Source: Zeugodacus cucurbitae (taxonomy: Eukaryota; Arthropoda; Insecta; Diptera; Tephritidae). Taken from it: 64,000 bases of DNA. The stretch spans positions 47,881,501 through 47,945,500 of the forward strand of contig NC_071669.1 in NCBI RefSeq assembly GCF_028554725.1. Reading direction: 5' to 3'. Positions 21,281-32,733 of this stretch are shown one piece after another; position 1 is the stretch's first letter, and every line of letters starts with the position of its first letter. The notes under the pieces were generated by a model. The model was not told the DNA's origin. It ran no database searches and saw only the letters and a program-made list of their open reading frames with translations. The position numbers and the translations under genes were made by a program.

Positions 21281-22204
21281 CAAAAAAAAAAAAAATACAA
21301 AAAAAATACAAAAAAAACAAAAAAAAACAAAAAAAAATAAAAAAATATATATAAAATAAAAAAAAAACAAAAAATTTAAAAAATTATAAAAAAAAATTAA
21401 AAAACAAAAAAATTTAAATAATTAAAAAATAAAAAAAAAATTAAAAAACAAAAGAATACAAAAAAATTAACAAATAAAAAAAAATAAAAAAAAAATATAA
21501 AAAACTATTAAAAAACAAAAAAAATATAAGAAATTAAATAACAAAAAAAACAAAAAAAATAAAAAACAAAAAATAAATAAAAACCAATATAAATAAAAAC
21601 AAAAAAAAAAATAAAAAACGAAAAAAGAATAAATAGAATAAAAAATAAAAAAATAAATAAAAAGCAAAAAAAATATAAAAAAATTGAAAAAAAAAACAAA
21701 AAAAATTATAATAAAAAATTAAAAAACAAAATAATATAAAAAAATAATAAAAAAAAAATTAAAAAACAAAAAAATTATATAAAATAAAAAAAAAAATTAA
21801 AAAAAAAAATTAAAAAAAAAAATTAAAAAACAAAAAAATATTAAAAAAAAAATAAGAAACAAAAAGATATAAAAATTGAATAAAAAAGTTAAAAAACAAA
21901 AAAATAGAAAAAAATAATAAAAAAATAAAAAACAAAAAAATTATAAAAAAAAATTATAAAAACAAAATTAAAAAACAAAAAAAAATATAAAAAAATTCAA
22001 AAACAAAAAAAAAATAGAAAAAAATTATAAAAAAAAAAATTAAAAAAAACAAAAAAATTATAAAAAATAAAAAAACAAAAAAATTTTAAAAAATAAAACA
22101 AAAAAATTAAAAAACAAACAAATATAAAAAACGAAAAAATTATTATATAAAAGAAATAAAAAAATAGTAAAAAACCAAAAAAATTAAAATAAAATAAAAA
22201 ACAC
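21281..22204 (+). repeat. Long A-rich low-complexity tract with strong strand asymmetry
   Basis: About 920 bases consist almost entirely of A runs broken by single T, TT, TAT or C, with very few G. Typical units are aaaaaacaaaaaaattata and 'aaaaataaaaaac'. It has no fixed period. Minus-strand frames of poly-Phe/Leu/Tyr are composition artefacts. It lies between two convergent genes. Confidence 0.8.
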
Positions 22205-23592
22205 ATAAATGCGTATCAAAGCGCTGTTAGCATCGTCTTAACAGCCAATCTATACAATACGAAAGGCAACTACAGTCAATATGGGGTTGGTGTGTAACAG
22301 AAAAAAACAAACGCAAAATATTTTCGCAAATCAAAATTAACGCACACAAAATTCGATAACTTTCTCTTTGCTCTGCGTTTATTTTATACATGCTAGTTAC
22401 TCATAATTGTTTTGTTTGCTTATTTAAACATATTAATTTGTTTTTGTTTTTCTTGTTTTTGTTTTTACTTTAGAATTTTGATTACACAATTTTAATTGCT
22501 TCCGCAAAAAGCAGCTTGGCGCAACTTCAATATACATACATACATTACAATAGTAAGTAGTTATAAGCATTTGTTTCATTTATCGTTTCGTTTAAATTAT
22601 AAAATAGTAGAAAATCTAGGTAGAAATTTACAAAAAATGTGCAAATTTTTTTAAAGTTTTCAATTCAACTTTTTTTCGGCATTTATTTATTGTTTAAATT
22701 ATTATTAATTGCGTCAATTGCATTGTTATCATTGTGGCCATGCACTTGATTAATTTTTCATCACTTTTCTTTATTTTTATTTTTTTATGAAAATATCTAT
22801 ATTTAGATTATTCACGTTTACTGCGTGAAATTTTGCATGCCCAACAAACTAAAACTGCGTACCAGTTAAAGTCAACAATACAGTTTTTACTTTTCTTTTT
22901 TTATAACGCTTTTTGCATTATTTCTTTTCTTTTTTATAAATTTTAATGTTTTTTTTTTTTTGTTGTTTTGTCAGACAACTTTGCAAACAGTTGCTTTTAC
23001 ATTGTTCACTTTGTTCAACTTAAATAGTAGATAGACTTTATTACAGTATTAAAAAGTATCTTAACGTTAGTGATGAATATTGTTGTTTGATGTGGAGCAT
23101 AATTGTATAGAGTCTATGGTGTTTTGCATAATTCAAATAAACTTTTCAACTAAATACTATTGTTTATTATTATTACATGTTTCACTTTACGGCATAATTA
23201 AATGGTAATGATTTTTGTATATAATAAAGTGTATGTGTGTGTGTGTGGTTGCATGCACTACGCTTTTTTTCGTAAAACAAAAGTAAATTTTTGATGAAAG
23301 TGAATTGTGTGCAAATTAGCCAAAATAATAGGAGGAAAATTAAATGTATTATTATAGCTAATAACATGAGCTGCAGCAGTGTGCCTGACAGCAACTGTGT
23401 TGGTGATGCGTGCAAACACCGTCGCACCAAAGTATGCGTGTGTATATGTTTATATGCTAATATATATGTGTGTGTGTGTTGGTGTGTTTGTGGGTGTCAC
23501 TTTAAGTCTACGGTCCACGTGTCGCCGCACACGTAGTTGCACTGCACCTACGCATGTGTGTTGGTGTGACAAATTTGCTTTATCCTTTATCC
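22205..23592. other. Intergenic DNA, probably including the 3' UTR of the Nudix gene
   Basis: AT-rich, with T-rich stretches and TG microsatellites near 23230 and 23470. TTTATT (AATAAA on the minus strand) at about 23162 is a candidate polyadenylation signal for the Nudix gene. No further coding sequence is supported. Confidence 0.4.
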
Positions 23593-24221
23593 TTATGTTT
23601 CTGTAGGCGATGCTGGTGGTGTATTCGAAGCGGTCGTATTACTTTTTGAATGCCTTAACTGCATTAAATAGTGCCGTTGTGTCGGTTTATGCAGTGCCAA
23701 TTGTGTCAACGCATCGTCAATGGAAAACCATTGGCGTTTACGGCCAATGCTACGCGAATCCTCCCATTCCTCCAACTCATTGGTAACGGTCATGACAAAC
23801 ACTTCGGTGCGATGCTTATGTTCGCGATTCTAAGCACAGAAAAATAAATCACAATCACTTTAGTATTCACATTCAAATTGTCTATATAACACTCTACACT
23901 CACTTCGAAAACACCTAAACAGCGGCCGAGTTTGCCCACAACGCCGGCCTCTTCGAGCACTTCACGCACAGCCGTTACCGAAGGTTCCTCTTCGGGCTCA
24001 ACACCGCCACCGGGCACAATCCACAATTCCGGGCGGCGTGACGATGTCACCAGCAACACCTAGACACCAAAATAAATTGCGAATTAATACAAAATATGAG
24101 AAATTAAACATTTATTTCATACCTCTGCCTCGGCATCGGAACGCACACAAATGCAAGCGGCACGACGGCGAAAGCCATCCTTGTCATAAATTCGTGTAGA
24201 ATTAGGCTTTTCCTTAACCAT
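23593..24221 (-). CDS. Aps: Diphosphoinositol polyphosphate phosphohydrolase (Nudix, DIPP/Aps type)
   Basis: Three exons, 24221-24123, 24059-23904 and 23829-23593, join in phase 0 to 163 residues. The family hydrolyses diphosphoinositol polyphosphates (PP-InsP) and diadenosine polyphosphates in the cytosol. The Nudix box runs from G51 to V73 and fits GX5EX7REUXEEXGU exactly, with G51, E57, R65, E66, E69, E70 and G72. PGGGVEPEEEP and LGRCLGVFE are near-identical to animal DIPP1. The C-terminal part has TEVFVMTV, WEDSRSIGRKRQWF and ALTQLALHKP, again DIPP-like, and a Ser/Thr/Pro-rich end. Length fits DIPPs (about 170-180). The ATG is immediately preceded by TTTTAG, so a 5' UTR intron ends there and the first exon lies upstream. 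The symbol is that of the Drosophila orthologue; orthology is inferred from family match. Confidence 0.93.
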
Positions 24222-27200
24222 CTAAAATTCAAAAAGCAATTAATAATTTTTATTTATGTAGCATATGCCTGTGTCTGATATAAATAGCGTTTATATGTGA
24301 GTTTCTAATTTTCAGATAGCGATAAGCATAGCAATATGTGCATTGCATTGGTTATTGGGTAGCTGCGGCATTGCCAAAATCTACAAGAACGTAATTAAAA
24401 TCGCACATTTCGCTTATCTCCATTAATTGTGTGTGCTTTTATGAGATTGCGGTTGGGCAGCACGTTTTTTATTATTGCAAACAGTGTGTTAGCTATGAAT
24501 ATTTTACGCTTATGTATGTATGTGCGTATGTGCAATGCAAACAGACACACGAAATTTGCGAACTTGAAATATTAAAAAAATAAGATTTGCTAAAGTTACT
24601 TCACTCTGCTTTACTTGTGGTGCACACTTGACATTTCATATACAGACAATTATTACATCACAAACTATTTAAATTCACTTATAAATAAATATCTACGCAC
24701 AAGAGTTTATTGCAACTCTTTCTTTTTTACGAAAATAACAGATTTTTATTTAGCACTGTCTGCGGCTACCTCGAGTTATTATTATTACAAAGCAGCAGTT
24801 GGCGTTTAGACCGGTATCGTGCTCCTTCACATGAGCGTGCACCTAAAACTGCTGAATTGGCAATTTGCTAACCGCTGAACAACCGGCTTCTTAGCGCATG
24901 TAAGTCATGCCTCTTGAATACTTTAATGTATAAATAAACACTGTTTGCATCACTGGAGATAAGCGCTGACCTGTGGCTTTGTTTGTTTAAATAATTAATT
25001 TTGTATTGAATGTGCAATAAATTGCACGTGACTTATGTCTGCTATGCTCCAAGGCAGGCCTATGTTTACAAGCCTACAAATATGTATATAAGCTTGTTAA
25101 ATAGAGCTAACCTGATTTGATAAAGTATGGAAATTAAATTTGCGCTTAAGCGCCGAGTACACATAAATATACATACATACACAAATCCAGTACATTTTTT
25201 TTTTCATACTTAACATTCAAAGATACTATAATGTTACTTACCTTTAATTAATTTTGCTATTCAGTTACTGGCAATATATAATCTTGTAGGAAAATAAGCT
25301 TTATTTTTTTGGAGAACGCGTGGTTAGCAAACTTTGAAAAACTTGTGAAATCAGTAGAGCCCAAATAGCTTTCGTTTGCTAAATGTGTATTATTTGACAA
25401 GAGTTTAAATGAATGAATAAAGTAATATTCACCAAATACTCTATATAACTGAAAGAGAAAAAATCATTTATTAGCGTATGTAAGCTAACAAAAACAAATA
25501 TATATTGATAAAATAATGTAGACACTGTTTAAAACAAACGTGAGACATATTAGCCACCACTCGGTGGGCGTTGCACTCGTCATACTCGCATTTTACTGAT
25601 TGATAGTACTTACGTAGGTCGACCGGCAGGTTGGTCGTAAGGTATGTGGCGCACACAGTTGACGGCAAGCAATATGCGCTTTGCAGAGGCACAGGAAGAA
25701 ATTAAAAGTCGACGTAAGAAAGTTTTAAATTATGCAAAAAACGAAAACGAAAATTGTGGGGAAAAGTGGCAAATTGTTGTTTAGCTTTGCAATATGAGCA
25801 TTTTTGTGTAGTTTTTTTGTTGTTTGCTGTTTTGCGTGTAGGCCTGCTGCTGGCGGTTGTCTTTGCAAAACTGCTGCTATTGCAGATGTACTTTTTTCTA
25901 CTTTTCGTCAAGTCAACGTCGACGTCGTCGTTGTCGTCGTCACAGCGCTGCTGATCGGTTCTCGACTTGATGTGTGTGTTATATTTTCCACACGAGTGTG
26001 AATTCTTATATTATTGCTGTTGCTTTTTCTTTGTCTGCGTTGTAAAGCAAAGAAAACTGCTTCCAGACGTTGCTTATCTACTTTTACTTAGACACCTGCT
26101 TCCCCATCTTTCGCTTGGGCACACAATTGCGGCTGCTGCGTTCTTAGCGGCGGCGGCTGCACTTCTTTTTTATATACACTATATAATTTTTTGGCAATTT
26201 TCTGCTCGTTGACGATGCAGAAAACCAATGCAACACTTTAAACACAACTTCTTTACACTTTTAATTATTTCACAGCAAATGAAGAGTACATAAAGAAATT
26301 GCACGAAATTTGACAACCACAACTATGCACGAAATTTGGCAGCACTGTTACATGTCAAAGTGACTTTTACCGGTTCGTTTGTTGGCATTTGGCTAAAATC
26401 CACTGAATGCATAGTTGAGGAATTTATCGGTTGCAATGATGCCACAGTTATGGTGTTAACTAAATTAATTTTTATTCATTTTACAGCAAATCATATCAGA
26501 TTGTAGAAATTTGACTGTGATGAAAATCCAAGTCTTATTTGCTGGAAAGGTTTAAAACAAATATATTTGATACAAAATGATTCGTAGTTTTATCATAAAC
26601 AGGTTTCGATTCACTGAAAATGCCAGTGTTGAAATTGAAAATGTTCAAATTGTATGAATTGAAAAGTTGTGCAGCCATCAAAGACAATTATATATTTTTT
26701 AATCAGTAACGACAACAGCGAATGTTGTATATATTTATATGATTTACTTTTCACGGATTGTAAAGTTTTTTTAGATAGAACGCAAAAATAAAGTTGTGCC
26801 CAGGCTTTGATTGGCTTAAGCTACACGCTCTTTTCAATAGTTGGCAAAGCGAAATTGAAAAATTTAAGTGAAGCGTTTTTCCACGTTTTAAAACTTAAAT
26901 ATATACCAACTAAATATTTGATAATTCGTTGCCTTAAATGCTATAAAATCGAATTATGTTGGAAAATTATTAGAAATATAAAATTATTGCTTTATTAGTT
27001 GGGGGTGGCCGCTTTAAAAAGGTAATAAACAAATACTGCCAAACTGAATATATATTTAGTTGGCAGCGCCACAGAAATAACGGAAGGAAATGTGGGAACG
27101 TTGAAACGTTGTAAAACGTAAGAAATAATTAACGCAGAATTTTGAAGATAAAAAACTACTTTTTGTGCTCGCAATTAACGCAGGAAAACGTTTAGTAACT

Positions 27201-29109
27201 GCCATCCCATGTTATAAAAGAATATGTTAACAAATTTTATTTTAAATAGCGCTGCAGCCTGAAAAATCAAAAGCAGACGGAGGAAGTGACAGCGGACGTT
27301 TGATTCCTTCATGATTATTTGTGTAAAAGCTGTGGATTGGGAAAGCACTTGGATTGGAGATTATCAGCAGGATGTGAATGGAAAGATGCTCAAATTTTAC
27401 TCCAGATTGATTTAGAAATGACATTAACAGCAAGGTGACTACGGAAATTGCCCATTTACAACAATGTTTTGATGGAGTTTGTAAGTACCTAGAGCTCTTT
27501 TATTGTATAAAACTAATTTAAATTGGAACTGCTGAATCAATAATGACTTCAAGGCGTCATTGATTATCACTGAGCACTGAAACTTCAGAGCAATCTCCTT
27601 TGGTTCCAGCAATTCAGCGTAACAGCAACTAGATTTTGCGTCGGCAATATCAGAGTTTGCCTGTTTTTCTTGATTGATATTTGATCTAACCACTATCTAA
27701 CGAACCTATTATAGTTTCTCTGTACTGAAGATTTGTTTTTGTGAGGTAAACGTTCAAATACTACCAAATTCACTCTTATTATAAACTATTTCCTTCACTC
27801 CCTCTCTTTCAATTGCTCTTATTAGTTACAGCTTATCCACATAAGAATTCCATAACGAAAATTACCACAAAAAATGTTATTTGCATTCCTCCGAAGGCAA
27901 CTGCATTTGGCCCAATTAAGCAACCAACATTCCCACTGCCCACATATTTTACATTTCGCAAGCATTTCCATTGTACGGCGGAAAGGAAAACCACATTCCC
28001 AGACCGTAAATTCAGAATAAAAAACAAGAACAAAAACAATAAACTCATAAGTGGCCAATAGTAGTGTCAATATTTCCGGTCAACCATATAAATAACAAAT
28101 AACTTGCGCTTGCAGCATGGTGACAATTACAACAATAACAACAACAATCCAAAAAGCAACATAACTATACCAAATTGTTAAATAAATACCACATAATTGT
28201 TGTTGCTATTAGAAATGCATTTGTTGTTGCAGCAAATGTGGCAGCAATAAAGTGCACAATAAAATTTTATTGGCAAATATCATTTGCTCATATACATACA
28301 TACATATACACGCCAGCTTATTCGTTCACTTGTGTGTATGTGTAGGTATGTGTTCTTAAACATACCCACCTGGAGGCCCCTGGTGCTTTGATTTCGCTTA
28401 CATAATTAAGTAATTCAAATAATTTACTGTACATATCGTGGACAGCCGCAATACATACAAACATATATATAAGTGCAAGAGGCAAGAGCAGCAAAATGGT
28501 CAGCAGCATTAGCGATCGCATTCTGGACGCATTGACTGGAAAGCGGTGGGCCAGATTTGACCACATTAGGGGTATGACATTTAAAAACCAAAATGTTTCT
28601 TTGTGCTGACGAAAGTCGTTAGAGGAACATTTTTAATGTGATCTTTTCGAATTCAACAGATATATCGACTCCCTTAGGACGCTGGTCTCAGGAACATATT
28701 ATTCTAGAGATTCCTAAATGTAGGTGCTGGCGTACACGAAACATTAAATTTTTAAGGTTATGTAGAAGTTTGTAAAACCAATTTGGATAATTTATTGATT
28801 TCAACCGTAACTCTGATAGAGATGAAACTTAGAAACTCCTGAATATGATAACATTTTTTATCTATTAGAAAACTAATTTTTGGAATGAACTCTAAACCTA
28901 GGAAAGATGCCATAGTGAGATGGAAAAGTTACTATCTCAAAATTGAAAAAAAAAAAAATAAACAGCGGCTATTAAAAAGAATTCGGAGAACCGGATAGTG
29001 TTCCATTTGAAGAACAAGAAGACTTTTTTCAATAAGTAAATTATAAAGTCATAAATCAACGAAAATTATAGAAAACTAGCTATTCTGCATTGTATTCCCC
29101 GGAAATGAC
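24222..29109. other. Upstream region of the Nudix gene and intergenic DNA
   Basis: The 5' UTR intron of the Nudix gene starts at 24222 going leftward on the minus strand. No coding exon is supported. Bases 25900-26220 are GC-richer with GTC/TGC triplet runs and include a candidate promoter. A short open stretch at 28496-28571 (MVSSISDRILDAL, followed by GTATGA) looks like a first exon, but has no partner. Confidence 0.4.
26168..26177 (-). promoter_or_regulatory. Candidate TATA box for the Nudix gene 5' exon
   Basis: The minus strand reads GTATATAAAAAAG, followed about 30 bases on by a GC-rich stretch with GCCGCCGCTAAG. The position is compatible with a 5' UTR exon for the gene at 23593-24221. 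This is inference only. Confidence 0.25.
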
Positions 29110-29680
29110 ATTTAGTGACTTTTTTCTGTTTTCTGAAAAGTTGGAAGATCGCCGAAATCGGTGTATCGGATGTCCAATATATCGAACAAGTTTTTGAAAA
29201 ATCGACATCGGATTCTTCATTAGCGATCCCGATAAACCCCGAGTAACAAGAATTTTGAAAAATCGACATCGGATTCTTCATTAGCGATCCCGAGAAACCC
29301 CGAGTAACAAGTTTCAAGCTAAGCCGATGAATTTTTCAAAAAAGCGTCCGCCATATCGGATCCGCCATTAATAATTTTGAAATACCGACATCGGATTCGT
29401 AATCAGCGATCCCGAAAAACCCCGAGTAACAAGTTTCAAGCTAAGCCGATGCAATTTTAAAAAAGGCGTCCGCATATTGGATCCGCCATTTAGAATTTTG
29501 AAAAACCGACATCGGATTCGTAATCAGCGATGCCGAAAACGCTGACCGGCATATTGTTTTTCTGGGGTTATGTCAAAACCCTGATCTGACGGGGTTAAAT
29601 GGACCTTGTAATCGTATTCAGCGACGCCTAAAACATACGGTACACAAAGTAAGTTCCCCAGGTCATAACAAAGGCTTTGT
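29110..29680 (+). repeat. Family C repeat with internal tandem units of about 122 bases
   Basis: Units start near 29193 (short, 60 bases), 29253, 29375 and 29497 (partial). Each carries cgacatcggattc, 'agcgatcccg', 'accccgagtaacaag' and, in the long units, 'aagctaagccgatg' and 'cggatccgccatt'. After the units comes 'tggggttatgtcaaaaccctgatctgacggggtt', which recurs at 44840. No protein is recognised. Confidence 0.6.
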
Positions 29681-31055
29681 AGTCTTTCGTCCACACATTT
29701 TTAATTATTTTTTCTCCTCATAACAGTCATACCTCTAATTTTAATGCAACTACGTATGTATGTATGTCCGACGCGCCACACTCAGCATTTGACACCTTGC
29801 GCGCGCATTCACTTCAAATCTAAATTTACTGATATCAATAAAGAAAACAGCAACGACAACGACAGCAACACGTGCAGCTGTGAATGTGGACGGTGCCAGG
29901 TTGCCAGCGCCAAAGCGCGCCAGCGAGTAACGAACGACCTCAAAGGTAATGAACATAAATTACGCCATTGAGCGCGAATGTGTTGCAAGTGTTAGCCGCG
30001 TTGCGCTGGGCAGCGTGGAATGAGTCGCAAACACACGATAAGCCATGGACAGCCTCCCACCCGCCTCGATTGTAGACACACACATGTAGACAAAGGCTGG
30101 TGGCGGGACGGATGGACTGGCGTATGGATCCGGTATGCGTGCTCAATAGCTTGTGGCATGTACATACAATTGAGACCAAGCATGTTTGCAATAATAGTAA
30201 CAACAATAACAGCACTAACAATGAGCGGTGTCTTATAGTTGCAAGTGCATGTGGCACGTTGTGCTCCACTCGATAGCCTGGTCATTCTTAGGTACTTGCG
30301 AGAAAAAATTTGAATATTGAACACTTGATATCGCTAAAAGTGTCTTGGTCATGTTTGCCACAGATTAGATTTGGATGGCAGCCAGCCAGCCAGCCAACCA
30401 ACTAGCCGGCCGAATGTGGCAATATGGTGCTTGCGAATATGTGGCAAGTGCCTCCTTGACAATGCGTGGCAATGTGTCGATTGTTATGGCTATGGCAGTC
30501 TCGTCTGTTGCAATATTTAGTGCCAATGTTATTGTTGTTGTTGTTGAGTTTTTTTGCTGCTTTGCTGCAACACGCTGCACATGTGGGAGGACAATTGAAC
30601 AGTTTCGATAGCTGACTTTTGCTTCTTTGTTGTAGTTGTTGCAGCATTTGCTAGATAAGTTGTTGGCGCTGTTGGCTGATATTAGCTTGTGGCACGCATA
30701 TGCATATGTATGCTGGCAATCAACGAATGTACGTTCAAAATATTTATGTAAGTTCATTTGTTGTGCGCTGTTGCAAGCATGGGAAAAATGTGCAACGCGT
30801 GCAAAGTTCATTTCGTTTGCCTCAAATGTGTTGCACTCACGCTTGCTCGGTGTCTGCTTTGAGCGGTGTTGTTGCTGTTGTTGTTGGTGGTGTGACAGCT
30901 ATGTTGTTGCTTTATGTTGGCGTTGTTGACACGATTTTTGACATTCCAACATTCGTTTGATGATAGCAGCACTCGACAGCGGGATTAGATGCAAATTCTT
31001 GCCACAATTTGTTTGATCAAAATGAATGATATCAAGACCTCCATAAATTCCAATA
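29681..31055. other. Transposon-poor, GC-richer non-coding block
   Basis: Contains GTT/CAA triplet runs, several TGTGGCAAGTG/GTGGCAA words (30414-30475) and a GCAAGTGCATGTGGCACG stretch (30240). Overlapping open frames occur on both strands in all phases without domain text, which fits composition rather than coding. Confidence 0.4.
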
Positions 31056-31770
31056 TCATATATTGGACACATGGAGGCCCTTGGGGATCTTATAAGAAAT
31101 CATTATATAGGTCATAGCCTCATTCCCTGCTGGAACGGAAAGTACAAGTCTATTAGTCGGAAGGCCCAGAAAATATGCTGTTTCGATGAGGTCAGGCCAA
31201 AGGGAAAGGGGTGTTAGATGAGTTGGGTTCGTTGGATATGCAAAGATGTGACTTGTATAATGCGGGGACTCATTGCATGCAGGACATATATTCTGTATGT
31301 CGGGGTTCAGTCTGGATAGGTAAGAGTTTAAACTGCTACAATATCCAGAAAGAAGTGGCGCAAGGCTCACTCTGGTTCCACGTGGCAACTCGTGCTCTTT
31401 GTCTGCTATAGGTGGTGATTTGACACCAAGGCCGCCATCCACTGGGTGGGAGGCGAAGAAGATGTTAGTGGCTCCACTGTGAATGACGTTTAATGCGTGT
31501 CTGAAGCTGTTCGTGTGCGCAGTCTGGTCGTCGTATTGTGTTAAGTCGTCGATGTATTGTAGGAGTGACCTCTTCGCTTCTAGCAAATGACTACATGGGT
31601 GATTTCGGCGAAATTACCCTAATAGAAATTGCTTGATGAGCAATTGATTATGTTCCTTGTAAAGGAAAGTGTAACGGCCTCATTGTGTAAATGTGCTTCA
31701 GGAGACATCAAGAGGTACCCTGTCCGGACTGGCCGGTGCTGCATAGTTGGCGACCGGCCGCCCGATAGTC
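31056..31770 (-). mobile_element. Jockey-type ORF2 C-terminal fragment (family D), reversed
   Basis: A 176-codon open stretch (31586-31056) reads LLQYIDDLTQYDDQTAHTNS, CPACNESPHYTSHIFA (a CCHC-like end motif) and NPTHLTPLSLWPDLIETAYF. This is the same C-terminus as 17790-18800. Upstream on the minus strand (about 31770-31587) MSPEAHLHNEA follows, with frameshifts. It is 5'-truncated. Confidence 0.75.
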
Positions 31771-31799
31771 TTGTTAGTGAAACGTTTCTTTGTCTTTTC

Positions 31800-32030
31800 C
31801 CTAAGTGCTACCAACTAGCGACTTGAAGATCTTGTTGCGGCTCTGTACTCATTAGCCAATGGTTTTGGATGTTCACGAAGTTTAGAAATATATATATATT
31901 TCTGCTGTCCTCTATCTCCTTCTTTACCATAGGAATATCAAGATCTTGGTGGATATTTTCGTTACACATGTACCTTGGTGGACCCGTGATTGTTGTAAGC
32001 ATTTTAGGTTGGAATCTCTGAATTATACTT
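31800..32030 (-). mobile_element. Second Jockey-clade C-terminal fragment
   Basis: Minus-strand text includes MLTTITGPPRYMCNENI, HQDLDIPMVKKEI and LMSTEPQQDLQV. This is the end of classical jockey-like ORF2, different from the family D element it touches. It is truncated on both sides by family D and by the mariner at 32038. Confidence 0.6.
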
Positions 32031-32037
32031 AATTATA

Positions 32038-32733
32038 CGAGGGCTGCTATATATATTTCTGGCCTAATAATGAAAATAGGAATATTTATCAACGAAAATG
32101 GTTTTATTGTTTTTCAAAATATTCTTCATCAAGATTTATACACTTTTGCATGCGCTCAAACCAATTTTCGAAGCACTTTTTTGAGCCTTTTTGTGAGCGA
32201 TTGTCAAATTGTGTGGGATCCATCGAGAACAAACCTTTTTTACGGCCAGGTGTTCATGCAATATCGAATGCTGGTGGGAGAAATGCATAGACATGCCTCT
32301 ATCTGAAGGTATGTTACATGACGGTCTTGCATTATCAGTTCACGTACGGCATCGATGTTTTCTGGCACAACGGTTGTTTTTGGACGACCTTCACGGAATT
32401 CGTCTTTGAGCGAGCGTCGGCCACGATTGAATTCGTTGTACCAGTTTTTCACAGTGCTATAGGATGGTGCTTCATAGCCATACAAAGATTTTAGTTCATC
32501 GATGCACTCTTGTCGCGATAATCTACGTCGAAAGTTGTGAAAAATGATCGCACGAAAATGTTCACGAGTTAATTCCATTTTTTGGCCGAGATGAATTTTT
32601 TAATTCCCTGTAAATGACAAAACGTTCTGAGTGATGTTATGCTAAAAAATGTCAAACTTTCCAATGGAAATGTCAGATTGCACCTGGCAACACTTAGTGT
32701 TGCCTAGGCCAGAAATATATAGAGCAGCCCGCG
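32038..32733 (-). mobile_element. Internally deleted mariner element with intact ends
   Basis: The ends are inverted repeats: CGAGGGCTGCTATATATATT at the left, and CGCGGGCTGCTCTATATATT when the right end is reversed. TA duplications flank both (32036-32037 and 32734-32735). Minus-strand transposase sequence starts at the ATG at 32578 (MELTREHFRAIIFHNFRR), with the helix-turn-helix words CIDELKSLYGYEAPSYSTV and WYNEFNRGRRSL. After about 112 codons the frame shifts and most of the catalytic domain is absent. The natural C-terminus ERMQKCINLDEEYFEKQ and its stop (32106-32104) remain. Mariners are normally about 1.3 kb; this one is 696 bases, so about half is deleted. It cannot encode an active enzyme, but its ends look usable in trans. 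Confidence 0.88.

Noticed and set aside
21467..22206. Minus-strand frames of Phe, Leu, Tyr and Ile up to 69 codons
   Set aside because: They are translations of the A-rich tract; composition alone explains them.
30365..30960. 148-codon minus frame and overlapping plus frames
   Set aside because: Runs of Asn/Thr/Cys from CAA/TTG and TGC repeats, and mutual overlap; more like a non-coding block.
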